Shown: positions 37,767 to 47,894, counted from the first letter of the stretch. The stretch: DNA of 64,000 nucleotides from Cupriavidus pauculus (GCF_022179805.1 NZ_BPUO01000007.1:248001-312000), one strand, 5' to 3'. Numbers and translations: made by a program. Notes: generated by a model not told the origin, from the letters alone.

Positions 37767-38543
37767 TCACCCCGCCCGCGCAGCCGCCCCACCCTCACGC
37801 GCCTGCGTCATCCCCTTGCAAGCCTGCAGCACCTCGCCGCCGTAGCGCAGCCGAACTTCATCCATTCGCGCACGCACCGTATCGTCGGCATGCGCCACGC
37901 GCAGCCACTGGCGTGATACGGGCCGGGGCGCGTCGCTGATCAGGGCCGTGCGGACGCCCTGCGCGCGCAGCCCTTCCAGGAATTTGTCGGCCCGCTCGCG
38001 TTCGCGGAACAGGCCCAGCGATACCGTGTACGACTCGGGGTCTTCGACGTTGACCACCGAGACATCGGTCACCTTGCGCCGGCGTAATTCGGCCAGCTTG
38101 CGGTCGGCGTTCTCGCGCGTGGCCTGGGCCGGCAGGTGCACCCACCAGCGCGCTTGTTCACTGCGCTCGAACTGCTCCACCGGCAGCGGCGAACCGGCCG
38201 CGATGGCGACCAGATCGTCGCGGGCGCGCAAGACGGTCTGCGCCGTGAAGCCGCCCATCTCCATGCAACTGTCGGCCGGCGCGGCGGCCAGCTTTACGGT
38301 CACGTCGGCAGCAACGGGCGCCGCGCTGCGTGGTGCGGGCGCCGGTGCTGACGCCCCGTCGCTACGCGGCAGCAATTCCATCCGCTCTCCCCGGACCTGC
38401 TGGTCCACGCGTTGCGGCTCGCGCGGGCTTTCCAGCATGCCGGCCAGTGGCTGTGGCCCGAACACACCCAGCAGCGCGGCCAGCAGCAATGCATTGGCGA
38501 TCAGCAGGATCAGCAACAGGACAGTTTGGCCGCGCCGGGACAT
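37767..38543 (-). CDS. SPOR-domain inner-membrane protein
   Basis: A 258-residue bitopic protein: one transmembrane helix at about 6-28 (TVLLLILLIANALLLAALLG), a Pro/Ala-rich linker, and a C-terminal SPOR-like domain (from RWWVHLPAQATRENADRKLAEL to YTVSLGLFRERERADKFLEGL). The start MSRRGQTV was chosen because it places a short basic stretch before the helix; the frame continues upstream but into coaX. It follows coaX by 34 bp on the same strand. It likely binds septal peptidoglycan. Confidence 0.8.
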   Translation of the reverse strand: MSRRGQTVLLLILLIANALLLAALLGVFGPQPLAGMLESPREPQRVDQQVRGERMELLPRSDGASAPAPAPRSAAPVAADVTVKLAAAPADSCMEMGGFTAQTVLRARDDLVAIAAGSPLPVEQFERSEQARWWVHLPAQATRENADRKLAELRRRKVTDVSVVNVEDPESYTVSLGLFRERERADKFLEGLRAQGVRTALISDAPRPVSRQWLRVAHADDTVRARMDEVRLRYGGEVLQACKGMTQAREGGAAARAG

Positions 38544-38577
38544 GGATGAAAAAGGGAAAGGTGGGGGTCGGTTTCGC

Positions 38578-39396
38578 TCAGGCCGGCATGGCCATCGCAT
38601 GCAACCCAAGCAGCACAAGATTATCGTGCATCTCGCACGGCATCGCGAGTGCGTTGGCCACCGCCACGCGCGCCCCGCCGGACAGCAAACAGCTGACCGG
38701 CCCGCGTTCGGCCAGCACACGCCATGTGCGCTCGATGGCACCGGCCTGCGCGGCCAGACAGCCGGCGGCAATGGCATCGTGAGTGTTGTCTGCGCCCAAC
38801 GCCCGGACCGCGCGCGCGGCGCCCGCGCCGGTGTCCAGCACGTCGAGTTCGGGCAATTGGGCCGTGTTACGCGCCAGCGTGCCCAGCATCAGTTGCAGCC
38901 CCGGCAGGATCAGCCCGCCCTCAAAGCGGGCGCCGTCGGGGGTGGCGGTCACGATGTCGAGCGTCGTGGCGGTGCCGGCCGTCACGATCAGCAGTGTCTG
39001 CCCGGGCAGCCAGCGATGGGCGCCGATACTGCCGACCCAGCGGTCCACGCCAAGCTGCGTGGGCTCGCGATAGCCGTTCACCAGACTGCCGTGGGCGGCC
39101 GTGGTGCGTACCCATTGCAGCGCGACCGTGCCAAAAGCCTCGGCCAGCAGCGCATCGACCTCGGCGGCCAGCGTGGGACCGGCGACGTTGGCGATCCACA
39201 CCGACGGCGCGCGGCCGCCCGCCAGCCGCTGCCACGTGCCCAGCAGCGCTGCGCGCTCGGCCGGCGCTGCATGGGTGGCCGCGCCCGCGTGTTGCCACGG
39301 CGTGGGCAGCGTGCCGGCCGTCGCCGGAGGCTGGCCGTCGTCGCACCACGCCCACTTGAGCCGCGTGTTGCCGATATCGATCAGCAGCGTGCTCAT
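38578..39396 (-). CDS. coaX: type III pantothenate kinase
   Basis: Phosphorylates pantothenate in the first step of CoA synthesis. The 272 residues show the ASKHA ATPase phosphate-1 motif [14 protein letters not shown], the [15 protein letters not shown] motif containing the catalytic Asp, and phosphate-2 [11 protein letters not shown]. CoaX enzymes need a monovalent cation and are not feedback-inhibited by CoA. Start overlaps the birA stop by 4 bp (ATGA). Confidence 0.95.
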   Translation of the reverse strand: MSTLLIDIGNTRLKWAWCDDGQPPATAGTLPTPWQHAGAATHAAPAERAALLGTWQRLAGGRAPSVWIANVAGPTLAAEVDALLAEAFGTVALQWVRTTAAHGSLVNGYREPTQLGVDRWVGSIGAHRWLPGQTLLIVTAGTATTLDIVTATPDGARFEGGLILPGLQLMLGTLARNTAQLPELDVLDTGAGAARAVRALGADNTHDAIAAGCLAAQAGAIERTWRVLAERGPVSCLLSGGARVAVANALAMPCEMHDNLVLLGLHAMAMPA

Positions 39397-40271
39397 GCGC
39401 CGGCTCCGCGCAGCGATACCTCGCCGCTGGTAATACGCTGCAGGCCATCGGCCGTTTCCAGCAGCAGATGGCCGTCGCTATCGACGCCGCGCGCCAGCCC
39501 TTCGGCCAGCACCTGCCCGTCATGCAGCAGCCGCACCGGCTCGTTGCGGAACGCGTCGCGCGACGACCACGCCGGTGCCAGCGGCGCAAAGCCCTGCTCC
39601 AGGAAGACCGCGCGCATGCCCGCCAGCCGGTTCAGCACGGCGCCCAGGATGCGCGTGGGATCGCGCTGCGCATCGAAAGCGGCCATCGTCTCGGCCACGC
39701 CCGCCAGATCGCGGCCCAGCGCGGCCTCCATGCGCGCATCGCGCACCAGGTTCAGTCCGATGCCGATCACCGCCCACAGCCGCTGCGGCCCTGCCGGCAC
39801 CGATTCGATCAGGATGCCGGCCAGCTTGCGGCCATCGATCTGCAAGTCATTGGGCCACTTCAGGCCCACGCGCGGCCCGCAGGCCGCGTCGCAGTCTTCC
39901 AGCGCCTGGGCCACTGCCAGCCCCACCGCCAGGCTCAGGCCGCTAAGCCGGGCCGGCGCCAGCGCCAGCGGCATGGCCACCGAGAACGTCAGCCCGGCCT
40001 GGCCCTGCCAGGGGCGCCCCTGTCGGCCGCGCCCGGCTGTCTGCCGGTAGGCCACGCGCACCCGGGCGGCTTCGTCGTCCCACGGCGCCTGGCGGCAAGC
40101 CTGCATCAGGTCGGCGTTGGTCGAGCCGGTTTCCTCCACGACCTCCACCTGCCATGCGTGCGCCGGGCCGCCGTCGAGCGCGCGGCGCAGGGCGCCGGTG
40201 TCGATACGCCAGGCCGGCAAGGCGGCGGCATCGATGGCGCGGGCGGGCGGAATTTCAGGCAAGTCTGGCAT
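39393..40271 (-). CDS. birA: biotin-[acetyl-CoA-carboxylase] ligase
   Basis: A 292-residue biotin protein ligase that attaches biotin to carboxylase carrier domains such as methylcrotonyl-CoA carboxylase and acetyl-CoA carboxylase. The catalytic domain shows [27 protein letters not shown] (the GRGRXG biotinyl-AMP loop) and [21 protein letters not shown]. No N-terminal helix-turn-helix is evident, so it is probably not a repressor. First gene of a birA-coaX-SPOR unit divergent from the mla-like operon. Confidence 0.95.
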   Translation of the reverse strand: MPDLPEIPPARAIDAAALPAWRIDTGALRRALDGGPAHAWQVEVVEETGSTNADLMQACRQAPWDDEAARVRVAYRQTAGRGRQGRPWQGQAGLTFSVAMPLALAPARLSGLSLAVGLAVAQALEDCDAACGPRVGLKWPNDLQIDGRKLAGILIESVPAGPQRLWAVIGIGLNLVRDARMEAALGRDLAGVAETMAAFDAQRDPTRILGAVLNRLAGMRAVFLEQGFAPLAPAWSSRDAFRNEPVRLLHDGQVLAEGLARGVDSDGHLLLETADGLQRITSGEVSLRGAGA

Positions 40272-40431
40272 GGGGACGGCAAGAGGAATCGTTGATTCGA
40301 ACCGGAAGGGGAACCCATCCGGCGCGGCGAAGTCTGCCGAGATTGTAGCTGTGGCCGTGTCAGCGGATGTCTGGTCGCGCCACTCCGACAGGTAGCATAG
40401 AATCGAGACTCAGCCATCACATCGCCTTCAT

Positions 40432-41562
40432 TTGGACCGCCAGCCGACGCCCGCCATCGATATCTCGCGCCAGGACGGCGCCTGCAGCATACAACTGCAC
40501 GGCGACTGGACGGCCATCGCGCTTGCCGGCTGCCATGAGGCACGCGGGCTGCGCGCGCAGCTGCATGAACTGACCGAGGCACCCCAGCACGCGCAGTGGT
40601 CGCTGGCCGGGGTGTCGCGCCTTGACCATATCGGCGCGCAACTGATCTGGCAGGCCTGGAACGGCCGCATGCCCGAGCGCGTGGAAATCAATGAAGGCCA
40701 GCGCCGCGTGTTCGCCCGCATCGAGGGCCTGCGCACCGACGGCTGGCGCAAGACGATGGTCGACCGCTTCAACCCGGTGACGATGCTCGGCGCCGCGCTG
40801 CTGTCGCTGTTCGCGCAGCTAGCCAACGGCGTGACCATGCTGGGCCAGCTCACGTTCGACCTGCTGCGATTCCTGCGCGCGCCGCAACGCGGCCCGTGGC
40901 GCGAGATCTCGGCCAACATCTACAACGTCGGGTACAAGGCACTGGGCATCACGGCGCTGGTCGGGTTCCTGATCGGTATCGTGCTGTCCTACCTGTCCGC
41001 CAACCAGTTGCGCACGTTCGGCGCCAGCACCTTCATCGTCAACATCCTGGGCATGGCCGTGATCCGCGAGCTGGGTCCGGTGCTGGCCGCCATTCTGATC
41101 GCCGGCCGGTCAGGCTCGGCCATCACGGCGCAGATCGGCGTGATGCGCGTGACCGAGGAACTCGACGCGATGAGCGTGATGGGCATCTCGCACGGCTTCC
41201 GGCTGATCATGCCGCGCGTGATCGCGCTGGCCATCTCGATGCCGCTGCTGGTGGCCTGGACCGACGTGATGGCGCTGGCCGGCGGCATGGTGGCGGCACG
41301 CTACCAGCTCGACATCAGCTATTCATTCTTCCTGCGCCAGTTGCCCGATGCGGTGCCCGTGGCCAACCTGTGGCTGGGGCTGGGCAAGGGCGTGGCGTTC
41401 GGCATGCTGATCGCGCTCACGGCCTGCCACTACGGCCTGCGCATCAAGCCCAACACGCAGAGCCTGGGCGAAGGCACCACGGCGTCGGTGGTCACGTCGA
41501 TCACCGTCGTGATCCTGGCCGACGCGATCTTCGCCATCCTGTTCAAGAACGTCGGCCTATGA
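40432..41562 (+). CDS. MlaE-family ABC permease with N-terminal STAS domain
   Basis: A 376-residue protein in which a STAS domain (about 1-100, ISRQDGACSIQLHGDW and LAGVSRLDHIGAQLIWQAW) is fused to an MlaE permease domain. The permease core has GFLIGIVLSYLSANQLRTFG, ELGPVLAAILIAGRSGSAITAQIG and DAMSVMGISHGFRLIMPR. It begins with TTG; no ATG fits upstream. The product would move phospholipids or other lipids with the MCE and ATPase proteins encoded next. The ATGA overlap with the ATPase gene proves the 3' end. Confidence 0.92.
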   Translation: MDRQPTPAIDISRQDGACSIQLHGDWTAIALAGCHEARGLRAQLHELTEAPQHAQWSLAGVSRLDHIGAQLIWQAWNGRMPERVEINEGQRRVFARIEGLRTDGWRKTMVDRFNPVTMLGAALLSLFAQLANGVTMLGQLTFDLLRFLRAPQRGPWREISANIYNVGYKALGITALVGFLIGIVLSYLSANQLRTFGASTFIVNILGMAVIRELGPVLAAILIAGRSGSAITAQIGVMRVTEELDAMSVMGISHGFRLIMPRVIALAISMPLLVAWTDVMALAGGMVAARYQLDISYSFFLRQLPDAVPVANLWLGLGKGVAFGMLIALTACHYGLRIKPNTQSLGEGTTASVVTSITVVILADAIFAILFKNVGL

Positions 41563-42410
41563 CTGCCACCACCGCTCCGAACCCCGGGCCCGACGCGCCG
41601 CGCGAGAAGATCATCGAGGTCAGCCACCTGGTGAAGCGCTATGGCGACAACGTGGTGCATGACGGCCTGGATCTCGACGTCTATCGCGGCGAGGTGCTGT
41701 CGATCGTGGGCGGCTCGGGCACCGGCAAGACCGTGCTGCTGCGCCAGATCGTCGGCCTGGAAAGGCCCACCTCGGGCACCATCAAGGTCTTTGGCCAGAA
41801 CCCCGCCGCGCTGAACGCGGCGCAACTGCAGGCGCTGCGCAACCGCTGGGGGCTGCAGTTCCAGCGCGGTGCGCTGTTCTCGGCACTGTCCGTGATCGAC
41901 AACATCGCGCTGCCGCTGCGCGAGATGCGCGCGCTGCCAGACAACCTGATCTGCCAGGCATCGCTGCTGAAGCTGCAACTGGTGGGGCTGTCTGCCCGCG
42001 ATGCCGACAAGATGCCGTCCGACCTCTCGGGCGGCATGATCAAGCGCGTGGCGCTGGCACGTGCCCTGGCGCTGGAACCGGAACTCGTCTTCCTGGACGA
42101 ACCCACGGCGGGTCTGGACCCGATGGCCTCCGACGACTACGTGGCCCTGATCCAGGAACTGCGGCGCGAGCTGGGCCTGACCGTGGTCATGATCACGCAC
42201 GACCTGGACACGCTGGTGGCGCTGTCCGACCGCGTGGCCGTGCTGGCCGACCACAAGGTGCTGGCGGCCGCGCCGATCCCCGAGGTGATCAAGGTCGATC
42301 ATCCTTTCATACGCGAATATTTCCTGGGCGACCGCGCCCAGCGCGCGCTGCAGGCACTGCCCGCCCTCCAGGGGCCTGGCAGCCCCGCCGCGCCAACCGG
42401 AGAAGCCTGA
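41559..42410 (+). CDS. MlaF-type ABC transporter ATP-binding protein
   Basis: A 283-residue ATPase. Walker A is GGSGTGKTVLL, the signature is LSGGMIKRVALARAL, Walker B is LVFLDEPTAGLDP and the H-loop is MITHD. The Q-loop WGLQFQRGALFSALSVIDN is the version typical of MCE-associated (MlaF) ATPases. Start at 41559 overlaps the permease stop (ATGA) and its own stop shares an A with the MCE gene (TGATG). Confidence 0.95.
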   Translation: MTATTAPNPGPDAPREKIIEVSHLVKRYGDNVVHDGLDLDVYRGEVLSIVGGSGTGKTVLLRQIVGLERPTSGTIKVFGQNPAALNAAQLQALRNRWGLQFQRGALFSALSVIDNIALPLREMRALPDNLICQASLLKLQLVGLSARDADKMPSDLSGGMIKRVALARALALEPELVFLDEPTAGLDPMASDDYVALIQELRRELGLTVVMITHDLDTLVALSDRVAVLADHKVLAAAPIPEVIKVDHPFIREYFLGDRAQRALQALPALQGPGSPAAPTGEA

Positions 42411-43351
42411 TGGAAAACAAGTCAAACGCCTTCCTGGCCGGCGTTTTCACCATCGGCCTGGCGGTGCTGGTGCTGTTCTCGCTGTTCTGGTTCAGCAGCG
42501 ACCACGCCGTGCGCGTGCCGTACGACCTGATCACGCGGTCGACGGTGAACGGGCTCGGGCCGCAGGCCGACGTGAAGTATCGCGGCCTGGACGTGGGCAA
42601 GGTGGTATCGATCAAGTTCGATCCGCAGGTGCCGGGCCAGATCATCGTGCGCATCACCGTGAACCAGGACACGCCGATCACGCGCACCAGCTATGCCACG
42701 CTGGGCTTCCAGGGTGTGACCGGCATTGCCTATGTGCAACTGGATGACACCGCGCGCGAGGAAGGCGCCGGCACCAGTTCGCCACGGCTGCATACGTCGG
42801 CGCGCGAGCCGGCGCGCATCGTGATGCGGCCCGGCTTCTTCGAGGAACTGGAAAAGCGCGGCGACTCGCTGCTGACCCAGACCGAGACGCTAATGTCGTC
42901 GCTCAACGAGATGTTCCAGACCACCAATCGCGACGAGCTGATGCTGGCCATCAAGTCCGTGCACCAGACCGCCGAGGATTACTCCAAGCTGGCCAAGTCC
43001 CTGCAGCCCGCCGTGGCGCGTCTGCCGCAGGCGGTGGATAACCTCAATGCCACGCTGGTCTCCACGCGCCGGCTGGCCGATGACCTGGCCAGCCCGAACG
43101 GCACGGTCATGAGCACCGTGAATCGCGTGGGCGAGAACATGCAGGGCGCGGCCGATTCGTTGCAGCGGGCTGCCGGCATCTTCACGCAGGAAACGCTGCC
43201 GCAGATCAACGGCCTGGCGCGCGACGCACGCCAGACGGCACGCAGCATCGACCGCGCGGCCGGCCAGTTCAACGACCAGCCCAGCAGCGTGCTGTTTGGC
43301 GGGTCGCCGCAGACACCGGGCCCCGGCGAGCCGGGCTTCAACTCGCCATGA
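42410..43351 (+). CDS. MCE (MlaD-like) substrate-binding protein
   Basis: A 313-residue membrane-anchored protein: one N-terminal helix (AFLAGVFTIGLAVLVLFSLF) then a periplasmic MCE domain (VNGLGPQADVKYRGLDVGKV through VTGIAYVQLDD). The C-terminal helical region of about 160 residues is much longer than in E. coli MlaD (183 residues), closer to PqiB/YebT or Mycobacterium-like forms and able to form a needle or long coiled tunnel. Translationally coupled to its ATPase gene. Confidence 0.93.
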   Translation: MENKSNAFLAGVFTIGLAVLVLFSLFWFSSDHAVRVPYDLITRSTVNGLGPQADVKYRGLDVGKVVSIKFDPQVPGQIIVRITVNQDTPITRTSYATLGFQGVTGIAYVQLDDTAREEGAGTSSPRLHTSAREPARIVMRPGFFEELEKRGDSLLTQTETLMSSLNEMFQTTNRDELMLAIKSVHQTAEDYSKLAKSLQPAVARLPQAVDNLNATLVSTRRLADDLASPNGTVMSTVNRVGENMQGAADSLQRAAGIFTQETLPQINGLARDARQTARSIDRAAGQFNDQPSSVLFGGSPQTPGPGEPGFNSP

Positions 43352-43422
43352 GCCGCGCCGCCATGCTCCATCGCGCCATCGCCCCTTGCGCCATGCGTCA
43401 GAACCACCGTCGGGAATCCGCC

Positions 43423-44121
43423 ATGAGAACCGTCTCCGCCCTTGCCGCGCTGGCCATGCTGGTTGCGCTGTCCGGCTGCAGCGTGCTGTCGTCGTCCAAG
43501 CCCACCACCACCTACGACCTGGGCCCGCTGGCCGCCGCGCCATCGCAACCGCCGGCGCGCCTGCCGAAGCTGCGCGTGGCCGAGACCGATGGGCCAACGT
43601 GGATGGACAGCCGCGGTATCTACTACCGGCTGCAATACAGCCAGGCCCAGCGGCTGCAGGCGTATTCGACGCAGCGCTGGGTCGATGCACCCACACGCCT
43701 GTTCGACGACCGCCTGCGCAGCGCCGTGTCCGGACGCGGCGAACTGACGTGGTACGGCGACACCACGGTGCCCGCGATCAAGGTGGACCTGCTGGGCTTC
43801 GAGCAAGTCTTCGATTCGGCCACCAGCAGCCGCGGCGTGGTGCGTGCGCGCGCCACGGTGTTCCACAAGGGACTGATCGGACAAAAGACGTTCGTGGCCG
43901 AGCAGCCGGCGCCGAGCGCCGACGGGGCTGGCGGCGTCAAGGCACTGTCGGCCAGCAGCGACGCGGTGATCGCGGCCATCCTGGACTGGGCCGCCGCGCT
44001 GCCGCTGGAAGCCGCCGCCGCCACCGGCCCGGCGCCGCTGCCCAGCGCCAATCCGCCGGGGCGCAACAGCGTGCCGCTGCCCACCGATGACACGCCGCGC
44101 GCCGCGCCGCCGCGCCAGTGA
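43423..44121 (+). CDS. ABC-type transport auxiliary lipoprotein (PqiC/DUF330-like)
   Basis: About 232 residues. A lipoprotein signal with lipobox LSGC (Cys19, MRTVSALAALAMLVALSGC) is followed by a domain like PqiC (TTTYDLGPLAAA, PKLRVAETDGPTWMDSRGIYYRLQYSQ, YSTQRWVDAPTRLFDDRLR). The C-terminus is Ala/Pro-rich. The start at 43423 gives a clean lipoprotein signal; an ATG at 43348 that overlaps the MCE stop (ATGA) would add 25 residues. It would be the outer-membrane-side partner of the MCE transporter. Confidence 0.87.
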   Translation: MRTVSALAALAMLVALSGCSVLSSSKPTTTYDLGPLAAAPSQPPARLPKLRVAETDGPTWMDSRGIYYRLQYSQAQRLQAYSTQRWVDAPTRLFDDRLRSAVSGRGELTWYGDTTVPAIKVDLLGFEQVFDSATSSRGVVRARATVFHKGLIGQKTFVAEQPAPSADGAGGVKALSASSDAVIAAILDWAAALPLEAAAATGPAPLPSANPPGRNSVPLPTDDTPRAAPPRQ

Positions 44122-44179
44122 GCGGCGGATCGATAGAGCGCCTATAGTGCGAATCGGACCGTAAGGGTTTCACGCAGTC

Positions 44180-45460
44180 ATGGCATTGGACACCCCCCTG
44201 CCGCCGTCGCCCCCGCAAGCCCCGCATCCGCCGGAGCTGGAGGGCTGGATGCCGCGTCATTCGCCGCTGGCACGGGTGGGGCTGATCTGTTTCACGCTGC
44301 TTGTGGTCTACGCGAGCCTGTATCCGTTCTCTGGATGGGTGAACAACGGCATCTCGCCGTTCGCGTTCGTGACCGCACCCAAGCCGCGCTACATCACCGA
44401 ATTCGACCTGCTCACCAATGTGCTGGGCTACTGCCCGTTTGGCGCGCTGGTGGTGCTGTCGCTGCATCCGCGTGTGTCCGGCGCACGCGCCACGCTGATC
44501 GCGCTGGTGGCCGGTGCGCTGCTCTCGTCGGTGATGGAGGCGCTGCAGACCTGGCTGCCCACACGGATCTCGTCGAATATCGACCTGATCACCAATGCGC
44601 TGGGCGCGCTGCTGGGTGCTGCCATGGTGGCGCCGTTCACGGCCGCGCTGATCGACCGCGGCACGCTGACCCGGCTGCGCCTGACGTGGTTCGAGCCCCA
44701 CGCCAGCTTTGCCATCGTGCTGATCATGCTGTGGCCGTTTGCGCAGGTATTTCCGCAGGAGCACCTGTTCGGCATGGGCGGCATCGTGCGCGAATGGCTG
44801 ACCGACCCCGACTCGTGGCCGATGGCCTGGGTGCAGGCCTACTTCCCGGCGCTGATCGCATGGCAGGACAGCATCAACCTGAAGCCCGACGACCTGCAGA
44901 ATCAGTTGCTGCTGGAAACGATGGTGACGGCATGTAGCTGGATCGGCACGGGCCTGTTCGCATCGATCGCAATGCGGCGCACCGCGCCGATGCTGCGGAT
45001 CCTGGCCGGCCTGCTGACCGCCGCGCTGATCATCAAGGCCAGCGTGGCGGAGTTGCAGTTTCCGGATGACAACGCGTTCAACTGGCTATCGGAGGGTGGG
45101 CGCTTTGCGCTGCTGACCAGTTCGCTGGTGCTGGTGCTGCTGTTGCGCCTGCCGCGCTGGCTGCGCGCGGTGCTGGCCATGCTGGCGCTGGCGGCGCTGG
45201 TGGTGCTGACCAATGTGCTGCCGCCCAACCCCTACGCGTGGATCTCCGAGCAGGGCTGGCGCATGGGCCGCTTCATCCATTTCAACAGCCTGGCGCAATG
45301 GCTGGGATGGTTCTGGCCGTTCCTGGCCTTCACCTACGTGATCTGGCGTTTCGAGCAGATCACGCTGCGGCGACGCCTGCAGAAGCGCGCGCTCCGGCGA
45401 GCGGCCGCACGCGCGGTGGCGGCGGCCACCGAGGGCCGACAGGAATCGAAACAGCCTTGA
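44180..45460 (+). CDS. VanZ-family membrane protein
   Basis: A 426-residue integral membrane protein with about ten hydrophobic segments. The N-terminal VanZ domain is visible in ITEFDLLTNVLGYCPFGALVVL and the EALQTWLPTRISSNIDLITNALGALLGA core. VanZ itself confers low-level teicoplanin resistance by an unknown mechanism; most homologues are unlinked to resistance. It is 58 bp downstream of the lipoprotein gene and could be part of that operon. Confidence 0.88.
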   Translation: MALDTPLPPSPPQAPHPPELEGWMPRHSPLARVGLICFTLLVVYASLYPFSGWVNNGISPFAFVTAPKPRYITEFDLLTNVLGYCPFGALVVLSLHPRVSGARATLIALVAGALLSSVMEALQTWLPTRISSNIDLITNALGALLGAAMVAPFTAALIDRGTLTRLRLTWFEPHASFAIVLIMLWPFAQVFPQEHLFGMGGIVREWLTDPDSWPMAWVQAYFPALIAWQDSINLKPDDLQNQLLLETMVTACSWIGTGLFASIAMRRTAPMLRILAGLLTAALIIKASVAELQFPDDNAFNWLSEGGRFALLTSSLVLVLLLRLPRWLRAVLAMLALAALVVLTNVLPPNPYAWISEQGWRMGRFIHFNSLAQWLGWFWPFLAFTYVIWRFEQITLRRRLQKRALRRAAARAVAAATEGRQESKQP

Positions 45461-45497
45461 AGAAAAAGCGGGCGGCGCTCAGTGGAGTTGGCCGCCC
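45460..45497 (-). terminator. likely terminator overlapping the pcp stop codon
   Basis: A 7-bp stem (gggcggc at 45470-45476 against gccgccc at 45491-45497) spans the pcp stop codon. On the minus strand it is followed by GCTTTTTCTTC. It would end the pyroglutamate operon and face the convergent VanZ gene. Confidence 0.55.
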
Positions 45498-46135
45498 TGC
45501 TCTCGGATATCGGTATCGGTGGACAGCGACGTAGCCACGGCCACGCGCAAGCCAGCGATCAGCGTATCCAGCGCCAGGCTCGGCGCACCCGGATGGCGTG
45601 CAGCCTGCTCGGGCAGATAGGGAATGTGGACGAAGCCGCCACGCGTGGCCGTTGCCTGGCGTTGCGCCAGCGTATGCATCAGCCCGTAGAACACGTGGTT
45701 GCAGACAAAGGTGCCGGCGGTTTGCGACACCATCGCCGGCACGCCGGCCGCGCGCAGGTCGCGCACGATGGCCTTGATCGGCAACGTCGAGAAGTAGGCG
45801 GCCGGGCCGCCTTGCGCAATCGTGGTGTCGATGGGCTGGGCGCCGGCGTTGTCGGCAACGCGCGCATCGTCCACGTTGATCGCCACGCGCTCGATCGACA
45901 TCTCGGTGCGGCCGCCGGCCTGGCCCACGGCAATCACCACGTCGGGTTTCAGCGATGCCACCAGCGCGTCCAGCGCGTCGATGGCCTTGCCGAACACGCA
46001 CGGCAACTGGCGCGCCACGACCACTGCGTCGCCAATGCGCTCGCCATCGAGCGCCCGTACCGCCTCCCATGAAGGATTGATCGGTTCTTGTTCGAACGGC
46101 TCGAAGCCGGTCAGCAGGACAGTACGGGTGGACAT
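45479..46135 (-). CDS. pcp: pyrrolidone-carboxylate peptidase
   Basis: A 218-residue cysteine peptidase that removes N-terminal pyroglutamate from peptides. It opens [21 protein letters not shown] and has the catalytic Glu82 ([12 protein letters not shown]), Cys145 ([16 protein letters not shown]) and His170 ([12 protein letters not shown]). It is the last gene of a minus-strand operon with the 5-oxoprolinase subunits, so the released pyroglutamate can be turned into glutamate by neighbours. Confidence 0.96.
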   Translation of the reverse strand: MSTRTVLLTGFEPFEQEPINPSWEAVRALDGERIGDAVVVARQLPCVFGKAIDALDALVASLKPDVVIAVGQAGGRTEMSIERVAINVDDARVADNAGAQPIDTTIAQGGPAAYFSTLPIKAIVRDLRAAGVPAMVSQTAGTFVCNHVFYGLMHTLAQRQATATRGGFVHIPYLPEQAARHPGAPSLALDTLIAGLRVAVATSLSTDTDIREQGGQLH

Positions 46136-46145
46136 CGCAATTTCC

Positions 46146-47096
46146 TTACATCAGGAAGTACAGCAGGAAGATATTGGCAACCAGGATAGCCAGCGCGGTA
46201 GGCACCTGCGCCCGGATCACGGCGTTCTTGTCTTCGAGTTCCAGCAGCGCGGCGGGCACGATGTTGAAGTTGGCCGCCATGGGCGTCATCAGTGTGCCGC
46301 AGTAGCCCGAGAACATGCCGATGGCCGCCATCACGGCCGGGTTCGCGTTGAACATGCCCACCAGGATGGGCACGCCCACGCCGCCCGTCATCACCGGGAA
46401 CGCGGCAAAGCCGTTGCCCATGATCACCGTGAACAGCGCCATGCCCACGCAGTACACCGCCACGGCCACGAACTTGAAGTCCATGTTGATGTACGAGGTG
46501 GTCAGGTGCGCCACCGCCTTGCCCACGCCGGCATCGGCAAACACGAGGCCGAGCATGGCCAGCATCTGCGGCAGCACCAGCGCCCAGCCCAGCGATTCGA
46601 TCAGGCGGCGCGATTCGCGCATGCTCTGCGCCGGCGTGTCACGCGTCAGCCAGCACACCACGAACAGCGACACCAGGCAGCCGATGCCCAGCGACACGAA
46701 CGTGACGTTCTTCGGATCGAGCAGCGGCAGACCGGCGATCTTGACGTCCTTGAACAGCACCGTGCCCAGCACCGTGATCAGCGGGATCAGCAGCGCGGGG
46801 ATGAACAGCTTGTTGCCCAGGCGCTTGGCGCTGGCGCGGCGCTGGTCTTCCGGCAGCGTGCCGTGCTTGCCATGGCCCACGCCGCCCAGCCCGGCGATCA
46901 GCGCCATCACCACGGCGCCCACGCCGACGATGGCAGGCGGAATCTTGTCGCCAATCAGGAAGATGATGGCGTAGAGCAGCCAGAACAGCCCCGTGGACAG
47001 CCGACGCGGATGCGTCTTGTCCGTGAACGTCATCAGGGCGGTGATCAGCAGGACAAAGCCGGCCAGCCAGTACAGGTATTCGATCGATACGATCAT
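46146..47096 (-). CDS. DUF979 family membrane protein
   Basis: A 316-residue protein with about nine hydrophobic helices (from [19 protein letters not shown] to [16 protein letters not shown]). DUF979 members occur paired with DUF969 and near pcp or 5-oxoprolinase genes in many bacteria. The pair is most simply a two-part permease, perhaps for pyroglutamate or its peptides. The gap to pcp is 10 bp and to the DUF969 gene 3 bp. Transport function is inferred from context. Confidence 0.9.
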   Translation of the reverse strand: MIVSIEYLYWLAGFVLLITALMTFTDKTHPRRLSTGLFWLLYAIIFLIGDKIPPAIVGVGAVVMALIAGLGGVGHGKHGTLPEDQRRASAKRLGNKLFIPALLIPLITVLGTVLFKDVKIAGLPLLDPKNVTFVSLGIGCLVSLFVVCWLTRDTPAQSMRESRRLIESLGWALVLPQMLAMLGLVFADAGVGKAVAHLTTSYINMDFKFVAVAVYCVGMALFTVIMGNGFAAFPVMTGGVGVPILVGMFNANPAVMAAIGMFSGYCGTLMTPMAANFNIVPAALLELEDKNAVIRAQVPTALAILVANIFLLYFLM

Positions 47097-47099
47097 GGC

Positions 47100-47840
47100 T
47101 TACTCCCCCTTTGCTGCCGCAGTGGCCGTGGCCGGCGCGGCGGCCGGTTGCTTGCCGCCGAGTTCACGTGCCAGCCACATGTCCAGGCGCTTCAGGCGCA
47201 CGGAGTGGATCAGGAACGCACAGATCGCGGTGGGGATGCCCCACACGGCAATGTGCAACGGCTCGACGTCGATGTTCGACGACAGCAGGAACGTGTGCAT
47301 CAGCGCGATGGCACCGAACGCCACGAAGATGTCTTCGCCGAAGAACAGGCCCACGTTGTCGGTGGCGGCGCAGAACGCCAGCACGCGTTGGCGCACCGGC
47401 TCGGGCAGGTGCCCGAACTTGTTCTCGGCCGCGCCCTCGGCCATCGGCGCCAGCAGCGGACGCACCATCTGCGGATGGCCGCCCAGGCTGGTCAGGCCGA
47501 TGGCGGCGGTCAGCTCGCGCACGGCCAGGTAGACGATCAGCAGCCGGCCAACCGTGGCCGATGCGATGCGCGAGATCCACGCCTGCGCATGCTCGCGCAG
47601 TCCGTGGCGTTCCAGCAGGCCAATCACGGCCAGTGGCAGCAGGATGATGAGCGGCAGATTGCGCGCCTTGACGAACGCCGTGCCGATTGCCGTGAAGATC
47701 TGTTCCAGCGGCATCGACGCGGCCAGCCCCGTGACGATGGCGGCTGCCGCCACCACCATCATGGGATTGAACCGCAGAACAAAGCCTAGGATGATGATGC
47801 CGACCCCCAGCAGGGGCCAAAGATTGACAGCCGATTGCAT
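47100..47840 (-). CDS. DUF969 family membrane protein
   Basis: A 246-residue protein with about six hydrophobic helices (LWPLLGVGIIILGFVL, NPMMVVAAAAIVTGLAA, FVKARNLPLIILLPLAVIGL and others). It is always the partner of DUF979 and is transcribed just before it here with a 3-bp gap. The amphipathic loop ERHGLREHAQAWISRI resembles the cytoplasmic regions of ion-transporter-superfamily proteins. Likely half of a carrier for pyroglutamate or peptides. Confidence 0.9.
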   Translation of the reverse strand: MQSAVNLWPLLGVGIIILGFVLRFNPMMVVAAAAIVTGLAASMPLEQIFTAIGTAFVKARNLPLIILLPLAVIGLLERHGLREHAQAWISRIASATVGRLLIVYLAVRELTAAIGLTSLGGHPQMVRPLLAPMAEGAAENKFGHLPEPVRQRVLAFCAATDNVGLFFGEDIFVAFGAIALMHTFLLSSNIDVEPLHIAVWGIPTAICAFLIHSVRLKRLDMWLARELGGKQPAAAPATATAAAKGE

Positions 47841-47894
47841 AGGACTTACCTGATTTCTGGTGGAGCAAAGCCAACGCCGGGGGTTGAACCCCGA

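Noticed and set aside
40896..41558. Plus-strand frame extending the ATP-binding protein upstream
   Set aside because: It overlaps the permease gene in another frame; the ATGA overlap at 41559 is a convincing start.
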